Positions 52,694-60,236 of a stretch of DNA of 63,170 nucleotides are shown here, piece by piece. Below the pieces are notes generated by a model that saw only the letters and a list, made by a program, of their open reading frames with translations, was not told the DNA's origin and ran no database searches. Source of the DNA: an uncultured Clostridia bacterium (GTDB taxonomy: Bacteria > Bacillota > Clostridia > UMGS1810). The position numbers and the translations under genes were made by a program. The DNA lies in NCBI GenBank assembly GCA_934454585.1, contig CAKSFP010000018.1:1-63170 (forward strand), read 5' to 3'. Position 1 is the stretch's first letter, and every line of letters starts with the position of its first letter.

Positions 52694-54859
52694 ATGAATA
52701 ATTTGATAAAAAAGCTGTTTTCGATATTGTTATGTATAGGAATATTGGGCGCCAATAATGTCTTTGCGGAAAACATATATCCGTCTTATACATACACAAG
52801 AACAGATTCGGGAAATCTGTTTTATGATGTTGCAGTAGGGACTGAAACAAGTGTGGCTGTCGGAAAAAACGGAAGAATATACTATGACGATGCGGGTATT
52901 TGGAAAGTGGCAGAGAGCGGCTCATTTGATGATTACTTTAGCGTGAGCTTTACCGGAGATAAGTTTGTAGCTGTGGGGGAGAAAACTGTAATTTCATCAT
53001 CAGATGGACGGGTGTGGCAGAATTTTTCGGAAAATAACGATGTGTTGTCTGATGGAGTTATAATTTACTCGAATGGCACATTTATAGTCGAGAGAACTGA
53101 CGGAATATACACGACCAGTGATTTTTTGGAGTATAACAAAATAAGTTCCGCAGGCTCAAAATTAAATAGATATCAACAGACATCGCAGAACATAAAACTG
53201 TCAATCGGCACATCAAGTACAGAACGCACCGAGGACAATATTAAATATTACTATGATATAATTTTCGGAAATAATGTAATGGATACAAGAACATTTGACA
53301 AGAAACTTGCATTGTTTATAAATTTATGCGGAGTAAATACAAATCTGTTTCCGACAAAGCCGGAAAGTATTGAATATATAGAAGCGTCAGACGAGGCGAT
53401 AACTATATACTATATCAAGAACTTCACTTTAATTAAAGCTGCAACAAGTGATTTTGAAAATTGGAGTGAAACAGTAATTGCATTGCCTGGGCAAAATGAA
53501 CATTTGAGTAGCGTTACAATGGGAAGAACGAATAGTGGTTATGTTTTGGCATACGATACCAACGAAACAGCAGGTTTGTTTAAAATCAAAAAGTATGTTA
53601 CATCAGCGGACTTGACGGCATTCGATGAGCTGGCAAGCTCGGATATTCGTGGAGATGTCTATGCGGAAAACGGAAAAGTATTCATATTGACGACTACCGG
53701 AATTTACAGTGTGGACAATGGGAATGTCATAGCTGCTGTTTCGGAGGAGAATACCCTGACAGAAAAAGCGGCGGTTATAGATACGGGCAGATATAGTTTT
53801 ATGTGGAAACGGGATAACGGTATAAAACTATATTGGAACAAAACCGGCGAATGGACAGAAATAACCGATGCAGACGGCTTTATAACGAGCCATTATATCG
53901 ACGGCAATGCAAATTATCAGATTCTGTGGATAGGCGACCGATATATAATCAGACCTACAGATTATGATAACGGATATAATCCAACCGGAGCAAAGGGCGA
54001 AATTCATATTTATGATGAGAACTTTAATTATGTGAACACTGTAAATTTGGATAACTACATCTTGCAGATGTCTTTTGTGGATGGAAAGTGCTATGTGTTA
54101 TTGGATAATAATACGGTTATGTATTCGGCGGATTTTGAGAGTTGGACGGCATTGGAAGACAGTGAGTTGCCTATGACAAATGGTAGTACACAGATATATA
54201 AAACACTAACAAAATCAAGTCAAGGATACGACTATATTCACGAAATCAAGTCGATAGTCAATCAAAATGTAAAGAAAGAGCTTTTGTATGAAAATTGGAA
54301 AGGAAACAAGGTGGCTCTTGAATCCGGTGAATATTTAAGGTATGACGATACCACAGTTTCCTTATCTGATGACGGTATATACTGGAAAGATATATCATTG
54401 CCAATCGGTATTGATAAGATTCGGCAGGTGCGTGTTGAGGATTCAGGTATAACTGTTGTTACTCCTAAAATTGAGTTGAAATATTCATTGGATAGTGTGG
54501 CAGAAGACAATGTAAAAACATATGTAGAGGTAGACGGAAAAATACTTGGTTTTGATACACCTCCCGTTACCGAATCTGACAGAACTCTCGTTCCGCTGAG
54601 ATTTATTTTTGAAACTATGGGAGCAGATGTCGATTGGGACGGCGGCACGCAAACGGCAATTGTCACCGAGAATAACACTTCCATAAAGTTTTCAATCGAT
54701 AATGTTACAGCGACAATTGACGGCGCAGCAAAAACAATGGATGTTCCGGCTCGCCTCATAAACGATAAAACTCTTGTTCCGCTGCGATTTTTAAGCGAAG
54801 AACTTGGCTTTGATGTTCAGTGGGACGAAAATACGCGGACGGTAACAATTAAACAATAA
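52694..54859 (+). CDS. Secreted beta-propeller-like protein with stalk domain
   Basis: A 721-residue secreted protein: signal peptide LFSILLCIGILGANNVFA. A long region of short repeats resembling BNR/photosystem-assembly-like propeller blades follows (AVAVGKNGRIYYDD-type, FVAVGEKTVISSSDGRVW, YVLLDNNTVMYSADFESW). The C terminus is a copper-amine-oxidase-N stalk domain with RTLVPLRFIFETMGADVDW and KTLVPLRFLSEELGFDVQW. Such stalk domains are common on Clostridia surface proteins, probably for cell-wall association. The start follows AAGGAGGGG. It forms an operon with the preceding surface protein. Confidence 0.8.
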   Translation: MNNLIKKLFSILLCIGILGANNVFAENIYPSYTYTRTDSGNLFYDVAVGTETSVAVGKNGRIYYDDAGIWKVAESGSFDDYFSVSFTGDKFVAVGEKTVISSSDGRVWQNFSENNDVLSDGVIIYSNGTFIVERTDGIYTTSDFLEYNKISSAGSKLNRYQQTSQNIKLSIGTSSTERTEDNIKYYYDIIFGNNVMDTRTFDKKLALFINLCGVNTNLFPTKPESIEYIEASDEAITIYYIKNFTLIKAATSDFENWSETVIALPGQNEHLSSVTMGRTNSGYVLAYDTNETAGLFKIKKYVTSADLTAFDELASSDIRGDVYAENGKVFILTTTGIYSVDNGNVIAAVSEENTLTEKAAVIDTGRYSFMWKRDNGIKLYWNKTGEWTEITDADGFITSHYIDGNANYQILWIGDRYIIRPTDYDNGYNPTGAKGEIHIYDENFNYVNTVNLDNYILQMSFVDGKCYVLLDNNTVMYSADFESWTALEDSELPMTNGSTQIYKTLTKSSQGYDYIHEIKSIVNQNVKKELLYENWKGNKVALESGEYLRYDDTTVSLSDDGIYWKDISLPIGIDKIRQVRVEDSGITVVTPKIELKYSLDSVAEDNVKTYVEVDGKILGFDTPPVTESDRTLVPLRFIFETMGADVDWDGGTQTAIVTENNTSIKFSIDNVTATIDGAAKTMDVPARLINDKTLVPLRFLSEELGFDVQWDENTRTVTIKQ

Positions 54860-54866
54860 GGAATTG

Positions 54867-54895
54867 TTGTGTTTGCCGACAAGATGTGGTATAAT
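54867..54895 (+). promoter_or_regulatory. Promoter of HU gene
   Basis: TTGTGT (54867-54872), 17-nt spacer, TATAAT (54890-54895), 36 nt before the start codon. Confidence 0.6.
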
Positions 54896-54931
54896 AATAT
54901 TTAATTTGCAGGAAAGGCAGGTGTTTTGAAA

Positions 54932-55204
54932 ATGAACAGAACAGAATTAGTAGCTGCAATGGCAGAGAAAGCAGGCGTATCAAAGAAGGACGCAGACAAC
55001 ATATTGAAAGCGTTTATTGATACTGTTGAAGGTGCTGTTAAAGCAGATGACAAGGTTCAGCTTGTGGGATTCGGCACATTTGAGTCTCGTGAAAGAGCAG
55101 CTCGTGAAGGCAAAAATCCGAGAACGGGCGAGAAAATCACGATAGCAGCTTCAAAAGTCCCGGCATTTAAAGCCGGTAAAGCATTTAAGGATTTACTTAA
55201 ATAA
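54932..55204 (+). CDS. hup: HU-family DNA-binding protein
   Basis: A 90-residue HU: MNRTELVAAMAEKAGVSKKDA, VQLVGFGTFESRERAAREG, and the DNA-binding arm GKNPRTGEKITIAASKVPAFK ending GKAFKDLLK. Full family length. HU dimers bend and wrap DNA and assist site-specific recombination. The start at 54932 follows GGAAAGGCAGG. It has its own promoter and terminator. It is probably a chromosomal housekeeping-type copy, though it could also serve the inversion and excision reactions of the region. Confidence 0.93.
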   Translation: MNRTELVAAMAEKAGVSKKDADNILKAFIDTVEGAVKADDKVQLVGFGTFESRERAAREGKNPRTGEKITIAASKVPAFKAGKAFKDLLK

Positions 55205-55212
55205 AACCGGTT

Positions 55213-55250
55213 AGAGGCGGTTAATGCAGATTGATCGCCTCTCTTTCTTT
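55213..55250 (+). terminator. Terminator after HU gene
   Basis: AGAGGCG (55213-55219) and CGCCTCT (55236-55242) with a 16-nt loop, followed by TTCTTT. Confidence 0.7.
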
Positions 55251-55395
55251 GTGGACAAAAGACAAAGTTTTGGCAGAAGCAAAGTGCAGTGATTTGCCGA
55301 AAGAGGCAGTCAGCAAAGCAAATACTTATTGCACAGACAGTGAATATTTTTTCGGAAACGAAAAGAAATGGCTGGCATATAGCGAAAATATATAG
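55249..55395 (+). CDS. Possible small ORF or gene fragment
   Basis: A 48-codon open frame from TTG, with protein-like composition (KVLAEAKCSDLPKEAVSKA, then FFGNEKKWLAYSENI). It has no ribosome binding site and starts within the HU terminator, so it is more likely the 3' remnant of a lost gene than a live one. Confidence 0.3.
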   Translation: MWTKDKVLAEAKCSDLPKEAVSKANTYCTDSEYFFGNEKKWLAYSENI

Positions 55396-55405
55396 TGCGT
55401 AAATG

Positions 55406-55452
55406 ATGAGAAGGTGGTTGGAACTAATCGATCAGCTTCTCATTTTGCTTTG
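55406..55452 (+). terminator. Terminator-like hairpin
   Basis: ATGAGAAG (55406-55413) and CTTCTCAT (55436-55443) followed by TTTGCTTTG. Confidence 0.5.
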
Positions 55453-55499
55453 TGGGACAAAATACATAAAAGTATATGTAAATAAATTTCAATATACGC

Positions 55500-55563
55500 A
55501 TACTGTGTTGTAAGTTTTTATAATGAAAAGTGATAAAATTTATATGGGAGCGTAACACAGTAT
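55500..55563. promoter_or_regulatory. Inverted repeat flanking the XRE gene promoter
   Basis: ATACTGTGTT (55500-55509) and AACACAGTAT (55554-55563) are exact complements on either side of a promoter-like TTGTAA-17-TGATAA; the right copy overlaps the start codon at 55562. Paired operators around a regulator's own promoter suggest looping autorepression. Confidence 0.6.
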
Positions 55564-55891
55564 GAAAGATGAATCGTTAGGTCATAAAATAAAGAAATTA
55601 CGAAAGAAAAAATCACTGTCGCAGGAAAGGCTTGCCGACAAAGCAGATCTATCACAACAGCACATATCAAGAATTGAAAGAAATTTAACTTATCCGAGCG
55701 TTGCAACATTATCTAAAATTGCAAAGGTGTTGGGTGTTCCGCTTGATGATTTAGTAGATGCAAAGATATCAAATGCTGATGATAAGTATGTGTATGAAAT
55801 ATTAAGAAAGCTTGATTTTTTGGACATTGCGGAAAAATCAAAAGTGTCGGGATACATAGATAGAATACTGGAAGATAGCAGGTTAATATAA
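55562..55891 (+). CDS. XRE-family HTH regulator
   Basis: A 109-residue regulator. The HTH is at residues 8-65: GHKIKKLRKKKSLSQERLADKADLS, recognition helix QQHISRIERN, then TLSKIAKVLGVPLDDLV. A short C-terminal dimer helix region follows. It resembles the SinR/CI-type repressors that control integrative elements. Promoter and start codon lie between two inverted repeat arms. A terminator follows. It likely governs the element carrying the serine recombinases. Confidence 0.88.
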   Translation: MKDESLGHKIKKLRKKKSLSQERLADKADLSQQHISRIERNLTYPSVATLSKIAKVLGVPLDDLVDAKISNADDKYVYEILRKLDFLDIAEKSKVSGYIDRILEDSRLI

Positions 55892-55905
55892 ATAGATAGG
55901 CAAAG

Positions 55906-55927
55906 CAGACAGAAATGTCTGTTTTTT
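55906..55927 (+). terminator. Terminator after XRE gene
   Basis: CAGACA-GAAA-TGTCTG followed by TTTTTT. Confidence 0.85.
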
Positions 55928-56085
55928 GTCCCCTGTGAATTTATTGCGAGAAGGATGTATAAATATGAAAATCTTAAAAATGCGTTATTGCACAAAAAAA
56001 TATCCGAATTTGCCGTGATGCTTGCCTTTTCAGATGGTAGACACCATAGGAACATACAATGCTGAAAAATTGATAAATTAGGTTG

Positions 56086-56114
56086 GCATCACTGATTAAG
56101 GTGATGTCTTTTTT
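56086..56114 (+). terminator. Rho-independent terminator
   Basis: GGCATCAC (56086-56093) and GTGATGTC (56101-56108) with one G-T pair, followed by six T. The stretch 55928-56167 holds only this and a 17-codon ATG frame near 55964. Confidence 0.65.
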
Positions 56115-56167
56115 GTTTTGAGAAAACAGATGATACGTGATGGAATATCAGACGGAGGTTTATAAAA

Positions 56168-56281
56168 ATGAAATTACTCTTAGTATACGTAATCAGAGAA
56201 AACAAAGTAAATATATGTGAAGTTTATTCGAAATTCGCTGCGATAAGTGTCGTGTACGGACAAACAGCCGGTAGCTCATAA
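56168..56281 (+). CDS. Small ORF (37 aa)
   Basis: ATG behind GGAGGTTTATAAAA at good spacing. The peptide starts MKLLLVYVIRENKVNICEV and ends before a strong terminator. Well-formed translation signals, but no recognisable family. Confidence 0.45.
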   Translation: MKLLLVYVIRENKVNICEVYSKFAAISVVYGQTAGSS

Positions 56282-56317
56282 TTTCGTACATAAAAAGCAT
56301 ATCGCATAACTGCATTT

Positions 56318-56353
56318 AAGGCGTCGCAGCAATTTTGCTGCGGCGCCTTTTTC
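56318..56353 (+). terminator. Strong rho-independent terminator
   Basis: Long stem AAGGCG-t-CGCAGC / GCTGCG-g-CGCCTT around AATTTT, followed by TTTTTC. Confidence 0.85.
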
Positions 56354-56450
56354 TGTTCTTATGAGGTTGCCTATGATAAGTTCTACGAGTCATTCCGAAA
56401 ATAACAGGATAATTAACAGCAGAACTTCAACTCGTTTTCAAGACTGCACG

Positions 56451-56475
56451 AAAGCCGAGTGCCGGCTTTTTGCGG
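56451..56475 (+). terminator. Terminator-like hairpin
   Basis: AAAGCCG (56451-56457) and CGGCTTT (from 56463) followed by TT and, a little later, TTTTTG. The stretch 56354-56550 otherwise holds no gene I would call. Confidence 0.5.
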
Positions 56476-56550
56476 TCTTTTTGTTTATAGGCAATAACAT
56501 TTGCAGAGCCAAGCAATGGTTCTGGTACTATATCAGGTATCCGTAGCGTC

Positions 56551-56583
56551 TCCATTCGATTTGTTTAAAAAAATTCGAATGGA
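56551..56583 (+). promoter_or_regulatory. Hairpin covering the sigma-like gene ribosome binding site
   Basis: TCCATTCGA (56551-56559) and TCGAATGGA (56575-56583), perfect 9-bp arms. The GGA of the right arm is the first half of the GGAGGA ribosome binding site, so folding would limit translation of the gene at 56594. Confidence 0.5.
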
Positions 56584-56593
56584 GGATATCTGA

Positions 56594-57010
56594 ATGAATA
56601 AGAAATATTATTGGATTATAGACGGGAAATATTATGAGGTATCAAAGGAAACTTATCAAAAATTCAAACGTGAATATGATCACGAAAAAATGTTGGAGGA
56701 GTACGAAAAGGAAGTTGTTGTTTTGTCGTTGGATGCGGTAACGTCAGGAGAACACAGCTTATCAGAAGTAATTCCGGATACAAAAACCAATGTTGAGGAC
56801 GATGTAATACATAAAATACTAATCGAAAAAATGCTCTCGGCACGGGAAGAGTTGCCTTCCGGTGATAAACTTTTGCTGGAATTGCTGTTTGATAAAAATA
56901 TGAGTCAGGATGAAGCCGCAAAAATAATCGGAATGTCGCAAAGCACGATCAGTTATAGGCTTGAGAAAGTATTGGATAAGATACGGAGGAAAATGGGGGT
57001 AAAAAAGTAA
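56594..57010 (+). CDS. Sigma-70 region-4-like regulator of integrative element
   Basis: A 138-residue protein. The N-terminal 60 residues (YYWIIDGKYYEVSKETYQKFKRE) match the short element-borne sigma-like factors of Clostridia. Residues 85-138 form sigma region 4: KLLLELLFDKNMSQDEAAKIIG with the recognition helix MSQSTISYRLEKVLDKIRRKM. No region 2 is present, so it cannot be a complete sigma factor; it probably helps RNA polymerase at element promoters. Start after GGAGGATATCTG, within reach of a sequestering hairpin. Confidence 0.82.
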   Translation: MNKKYYWIIDGKYYEVSKETYQKFKREYDHEKMLEEYEKEVVVLSLDAVTSGEHSLSEVIPDTKTNVEDDVIHKILIEKMLSAREELPSGDKLLLELLFDKNMSQDEAAKIIGMSQSTISYRLEKVLDKIRRKMGVKK

Positions 57011-57049
57011 TTTGAAAATATTTAAAAAATTTTTTGGTGAAAATCCAAA

Positions 57050-57450
57050 AAACCTCCCTATAAAGAATAGTGAGGGGATAAATAATTTCCTCTCACCGAT
57101 CTTTGACAATCGAATACCCAACAGCGAACACATTAGCAATTGCCGGAGCTTTCTGCGAATGCGCCAAGACTGCCTGTGAAGGACAAGCCTTCATAAATAG
57201 ATCGCCAAAATAAGGTACGAGCGTGTTTCCTTTCAGCAGAAGCATAGTATAGCAGCTATGCAGCCATGATAGCAGTTGCCTATAATGATACTCCCGTGCA
57301 GTCGAGGTTAAGTCCCAGAGTGCGGCCCGGACGGATGTCGGGGAGGTGGAATTCCTGTGATGTTTTAAGCTAAAACAGTTCGTGCGTTGCCCTAAGTCGG
57401 GGGATGGGTGAATAATACCGATTAAGTGAAATTTGAAAGAACCTGAAAAG
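57050..57450 (+). ncRNA. Candidate structured non-coding RNA
   Basis: About 400 nt without a convincing gene and clearly richer in G and C than its surroundings. Several hairpins are visible: GTGAGGGGA / TTTCCTCTCAC (57070-57096), GCATAG / CTATGC (about 57240-57260), GTTTTA / TAAAAC (about 57362-57376), and GC-rich pieces (GTGCGGCCCGG, GTCGGGGAGG, AAGTCGGGGGATGGG) that could pair at distance. It lies between the sigma-like gene and the recombinases. It is not recognised as a tRNA, tmRNA, RNase P or group I/II intron. Confidence 0.5.
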
Positions 57451-57465
57451 GTTGACTATGCCATA

Positions 57466-57498
57466 CAAAGGAGCAGAGGAATATCCAATGCTCCTTTG
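57466..57498 (+). repeat. Perfect inverted repeat
   Basis: CAAAGGAGCA (57466-57475) and TGCTCCTTTG (57489-57498), 10-bp arms and 13-nt loop. No T run. The left arm contains an AAGGAG sequence, so it may be a decoy or regulatory hairpin at the end of the candidate RNA. Confidence 0.6.
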
Positions 57499-57523
57499 TT
57501 CGTGGTATTTGGGAGGAACAGAT

Positions 57524-57694
57524 ATGAAAAGCGAAAAAGCTAAAGATATGTCGATATATATTTATCTGACATACATAATGGAAAATTGCAAGGAAATAAA
57601 TGAAGCCGTAAAAGATGACTTGAATACTGCAAAAAAATATATATGCAATAATCTTGACCTTGATATAACCAATGTTGCTTATGATGCAAAATAA
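57524..57694 (+). CDS. Small hypothetical protein (56 aa) upstream of recombinases
   Basis: ATG after GGGAGGAACAGAT. A helical peptide (MKSEKAKDMSIYIYLTYIM, ENCKEINEAVKDDLNTAKK). An in-frame ATG at 57452 would add 24 residues but lacks a site and lies in the hairpin. It is likely an accessory gene of the recombinase element; family unknown. Confidence 0.6.
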   Translation: MKSEKAKDMSIYIYLTYIMENCKEINEAVKDDLNTAKKYICNNLDLDITNVAYDAK

Positions 57695-57781
57695 CAATGT
57701 TTTTTGTTGCTGTTGATGAATAGACTTTTGAAAAGAGTTGTGGTATTGTGTTGTTGACAATCAGGAAAGGAGATGAGCGAA

Positions 57782-59341
57782 ATGGCAGAAGTGATAGTTA
57801 TAAATCCAACCCAAAGCATTATAAAACAAAGTGCATTAAAAAGAGTCGGAGCGTACATAAGAGTGAGCAGTGATTCAGAGGATCAGGAAAACTCATTTAT
57901 TACACAGTACGATCATTATATAAACCTGATATCCGAAAACCCGGATTGGAGCTTGACGGATATATACAAGGACAACGGAATAACCGGCACTGAAATGGAA
58001 TGCAGAGACGACTTTAACAGAATGTATCAGGACTGTGTGGACGGGAAAATCGATTTAATACTCACAAAATCAATATCGAGATTCGCTCGTAATACTTATG
58101 ATTGCATAGATATGACACGAAAACTGAAAGTGCTTGGAGTAGATGTAATATTTGAAAAAGAGAATATCAACACCGGCAGAATGACAAGCGAAACAGAATT
58201 GGCAGCGTTAAGCTCGGTGGCACAGGAGGAATCAATATCATTATCGCAGAATGTGCGGCTCGGCATTCGGCACAGAATGAAAAACGGCACATTCAAGCAA
58301 GGGTGTCTCCCATACGGTTATTACCTTGGGGCAGGCGGAGAATGGAAAATAAATGAGGAACAGGCGAGAATAGTCCGCCTGATATTTAATGCCTACATAG
58401 GCGGAATGAGTCTTCGCAAAATAGCGGACGAACTCAAGAAAGCCGGAGTGATAAAAAATGACGGAACGGCGAATTGGGTAGAAAACAGAATAAAATACAT
58501 AATAACAAACGAAAGATACAAAGGCGACGCACTGCTTCAAAAATCATATACGGAAGAATTCCCGTTTAAATCACGGCGAAACTGCGGAGAAAGGGATATG
58601 TACTATGTGAAAAACAATAATGTGCCGATAGTGTCAGCTGAAATATTTGATAAAGCAAACGAACTGTTAAAGGCACAGAGTAAGCGGTACAGACCGAGCA
58701 CAGCTCCGAAAGAGTATACATTTGCAAAAACGATATACTGCGGAGAGTGCGGAACGATGTTCAGAAAAAAGTCGGGTGAAAACAATATCTTCTGGGTGTG
58801 CAGAACAAGAGATCACGACAGTGCTGAATGTCCGACACCGCAGGTGGCTGAAAAGGTTCTGATGAACGCCTTCGTAAACCTGTATAACAGGCTTGTATAT
58901 AACGCGGATATAATTCTCGCGCCTATGCTGAATCAGCTGACGGAGTATAAATCCAAAAGAATGGCAGACGGCGGCGAGATTGAAAATATAAATAAAGAGA
59001 TAGCGGAATTGACAGAGCAGGTTCATGTTCTCCGAAATGCGAAAGCAAACGGATACATTGAGCCTGCTTCCTTTATGGAAAGAATGAATGAAATCGCGTC
59101 AAAAACCGCAAAGCTGAAAAAAGATAAAAAATATTTACTCGGAAACGATGAGTGTGAGCAAATAAGAAAGCAGACCGAAATTCTTTCAAACTATATAACG
59201 GCAACCGGACCGATAGGGGAGTTCGACAAAAAAGCTTTCAAAAAAACAGTCAAAAGAATTACAGTCAGCAGGAATAAGGAAATAACCTTTGAACTCATAA
59301 ACAGTCTGAAATTAAAATTTGAATATAGCGAGGTGGAATGA
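57782..59341 (+). CDS. Large serine recombinase 1
   Basis: A 519-residue large serine recombinase. The N-terminal resolvase domain has VGAYIRVSSDSEDQ with the nucleophilic Ser, YKDNGITGTEM and LILTKSISRFARNTYDC. The recombinase domain (KQGCLPYGYYLG to DALLQKSYTEEF) and a zinc ribbon (CGECGTMFR, VCRTRDH and CPTP) follow, then a coiled coil. These enzymes integrate and excise mobile elements through a phosphoserine link. The start at 57782 is chosen because the ATG at 57773 abuts the AGGAAAGGAG site. The stop overlaps the next gene. Confidence 0.93.
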   Translation: MAEVIVINPTQSIIKQSALKRVGAYIRVSSDSEDQENSFITQYDHYINLISENPDWSLTDIYKDNGITGTEMECRDDFNRMYQDCVDGKIDLILTKSISRFARNTYDCIDMTRKLKVLGVDVIFEKENINTGRMTSETELAALSSVAQEESISLSQNVRLGIRHRMKNGTFKQGCLPYGYYLGAGGEWKINEEQARIVRLIFNAYIGGMSLRKIADELKKAGVIKNDGTANWVENRIKYIITNERYKGDALLQKSYTEEFPFKSRRNCGERDMYYVKNNNVPIVSAEIFDKANELLKAQSKRYRPSTAPKEYTFAKTIYCGECGTMFRKKSGENNIFWVCRTRDHDSAECPTPQVAEKVLMNAFVNLYNRLVYNADIILAPMLNQLTEYKSKRMADGGEIENINKEIAELTEQVHVLRNAKANGYIEPASFMERMNEIASKTAKLKKDKKYLLGNDECEQIRKQTEILSNYITATGPIGEFDKKAFKKTVKRITVSRNKEITFELINSLKLKFEYSEVE

Positions 59342-59343
59342 AA

Positions 59344-60222
59344 ATGGCTAACAGATATATCCCATTCGGATATGAAATCGTGGACGCACAGGTAGTTATT
59401 ATCGAAAGAGAAGCCGAAGTAGTCAGAAATGTGTTCAGTCTGTATGTGCAGGGGAATTCATTAAAGACAATTTCGGAAAGGCTTAATATGATGCCGATAA
59501 GCTATGCCGGTGATGATCGCAAATGGGATAAGAATATGGTCAAGAGAATGCTTGAAAATAAAAAGTATATCGGCGATAAAGACTATCCGGTAATCATACC
59601 GCCCGAAACTGCCGAGCTTGCATTGAAATGTAAAGATAATAAATGCGCAGAGATAAGTGAAAATGATAAAATAAAACTTGATATGTACCGTGCGAAAGCG
59701 TGCTGTGCAATCTGCGGTGCGAAAATGAAACGGAGTCATGCAGGTTCCGGGGAAAGGCGAAGAATATACTGGCAGTGTACGAATGCGGAATGTGACGGAA
59801 ACCGACACCTGTTCAGAGAAAAAATACTGGACAATATGCTGCTGGAGCTGTTAAACGAACTTACGGATAACCTTGCAAATATAGATTATGCCGAGGACAG
59901 AGATTATGAAAAAAATATCGAAGTCATAAGGCTGACAAATGAAATGAATGAACTAATACAAAAGCCGGATACAGATTCGGGTGAGGTAATAGATAAGATT
60001 ATGGAGCTTGCGTCAGCGAAATTTAATATATGCGAGGCAGGAGATAATTCTGCAATAACGGAAAAAATCAAGTCGGAGCTTGCCCTGCTTCCAAAACAGG
60101 CGACTGTTGACGGGCGTGTAGCCGATAAGGTGATAAAGTCAATAAAAATGCACCCGGACAAGCATATATGGGTGCAGCTTATAAACGGAAAAGTGTTTGA
60201 GAAAAAAGAAAGCATATTGTAG
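59344..60222 (+). CDS. Serine-recombinase-like protein lacking the catalytic domain
   Basis: A 292-residue protein that begins directly in the recombinase domain: YIPFGYEIVDAQVVIIEREAEVVRNVF, MLENKKYIGD. A zinc ribbon (CCAICGAKM, YWQCTNAEC) and a C-terminal helical region follow. The whole resolvase domain with the catalytic Ser is absent, and there is no upstream coding remnant because the start overlaps recombinase 1. It is probably a DNA-binding partner of its neighbours rather than an enzyme. Similar middle genes occur in triple-recombinase clusters of Clostridia. Confidence 0.85.
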   Translation: MANRYIPFGYEIVDAQVVIIEREAEVVRNVFSLYVQGNSLKTISERLNMMPISYAGDDRKWDKNMVKRMLENKKYIGDKDYPVIIPPETAELALKCKDNKCAEISENDKIKLDMYRAKACCAICGAKMKRSHAGSGERRRIYWQCTNAECDGNRHLFREKILDNMLLELLNELTDNLANIDYAEDRDYEKNIEVIRLTNEMNELIQKPDTDSGEVIDKIMELASAKFNICEAGDNSAITEKIKSELALLPKQATVDGRVADKVIKSIKMHPDKHIWVQLINGKVFEKKESIL

Positions 60223-60236
60223 AGAGGAGAATTGAT

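Noticed and set aside
56361..56546. 61-codon frame upstream of the sigma-like gene
   Set aside because: It runs through a terminator hairpin and has no ribosome binding site; composition is not protein-like.
57115..57213. Open frame reading TANTLAIAGAF in the candidate RNA, similar to a tmRNA tag (ANxxxALAA)
   Set aside because: The peptide is too long, continues for more than 20 codons, and no tRNA-like ends with paired acceptor stem were found, so tmRNA is not supported.
57050..57450. Group I or group II intron
   Set aside because: The conserved core strings of group I introns and the domain V hairpin of group II introns were not found, and no interrupted gene flanks it.
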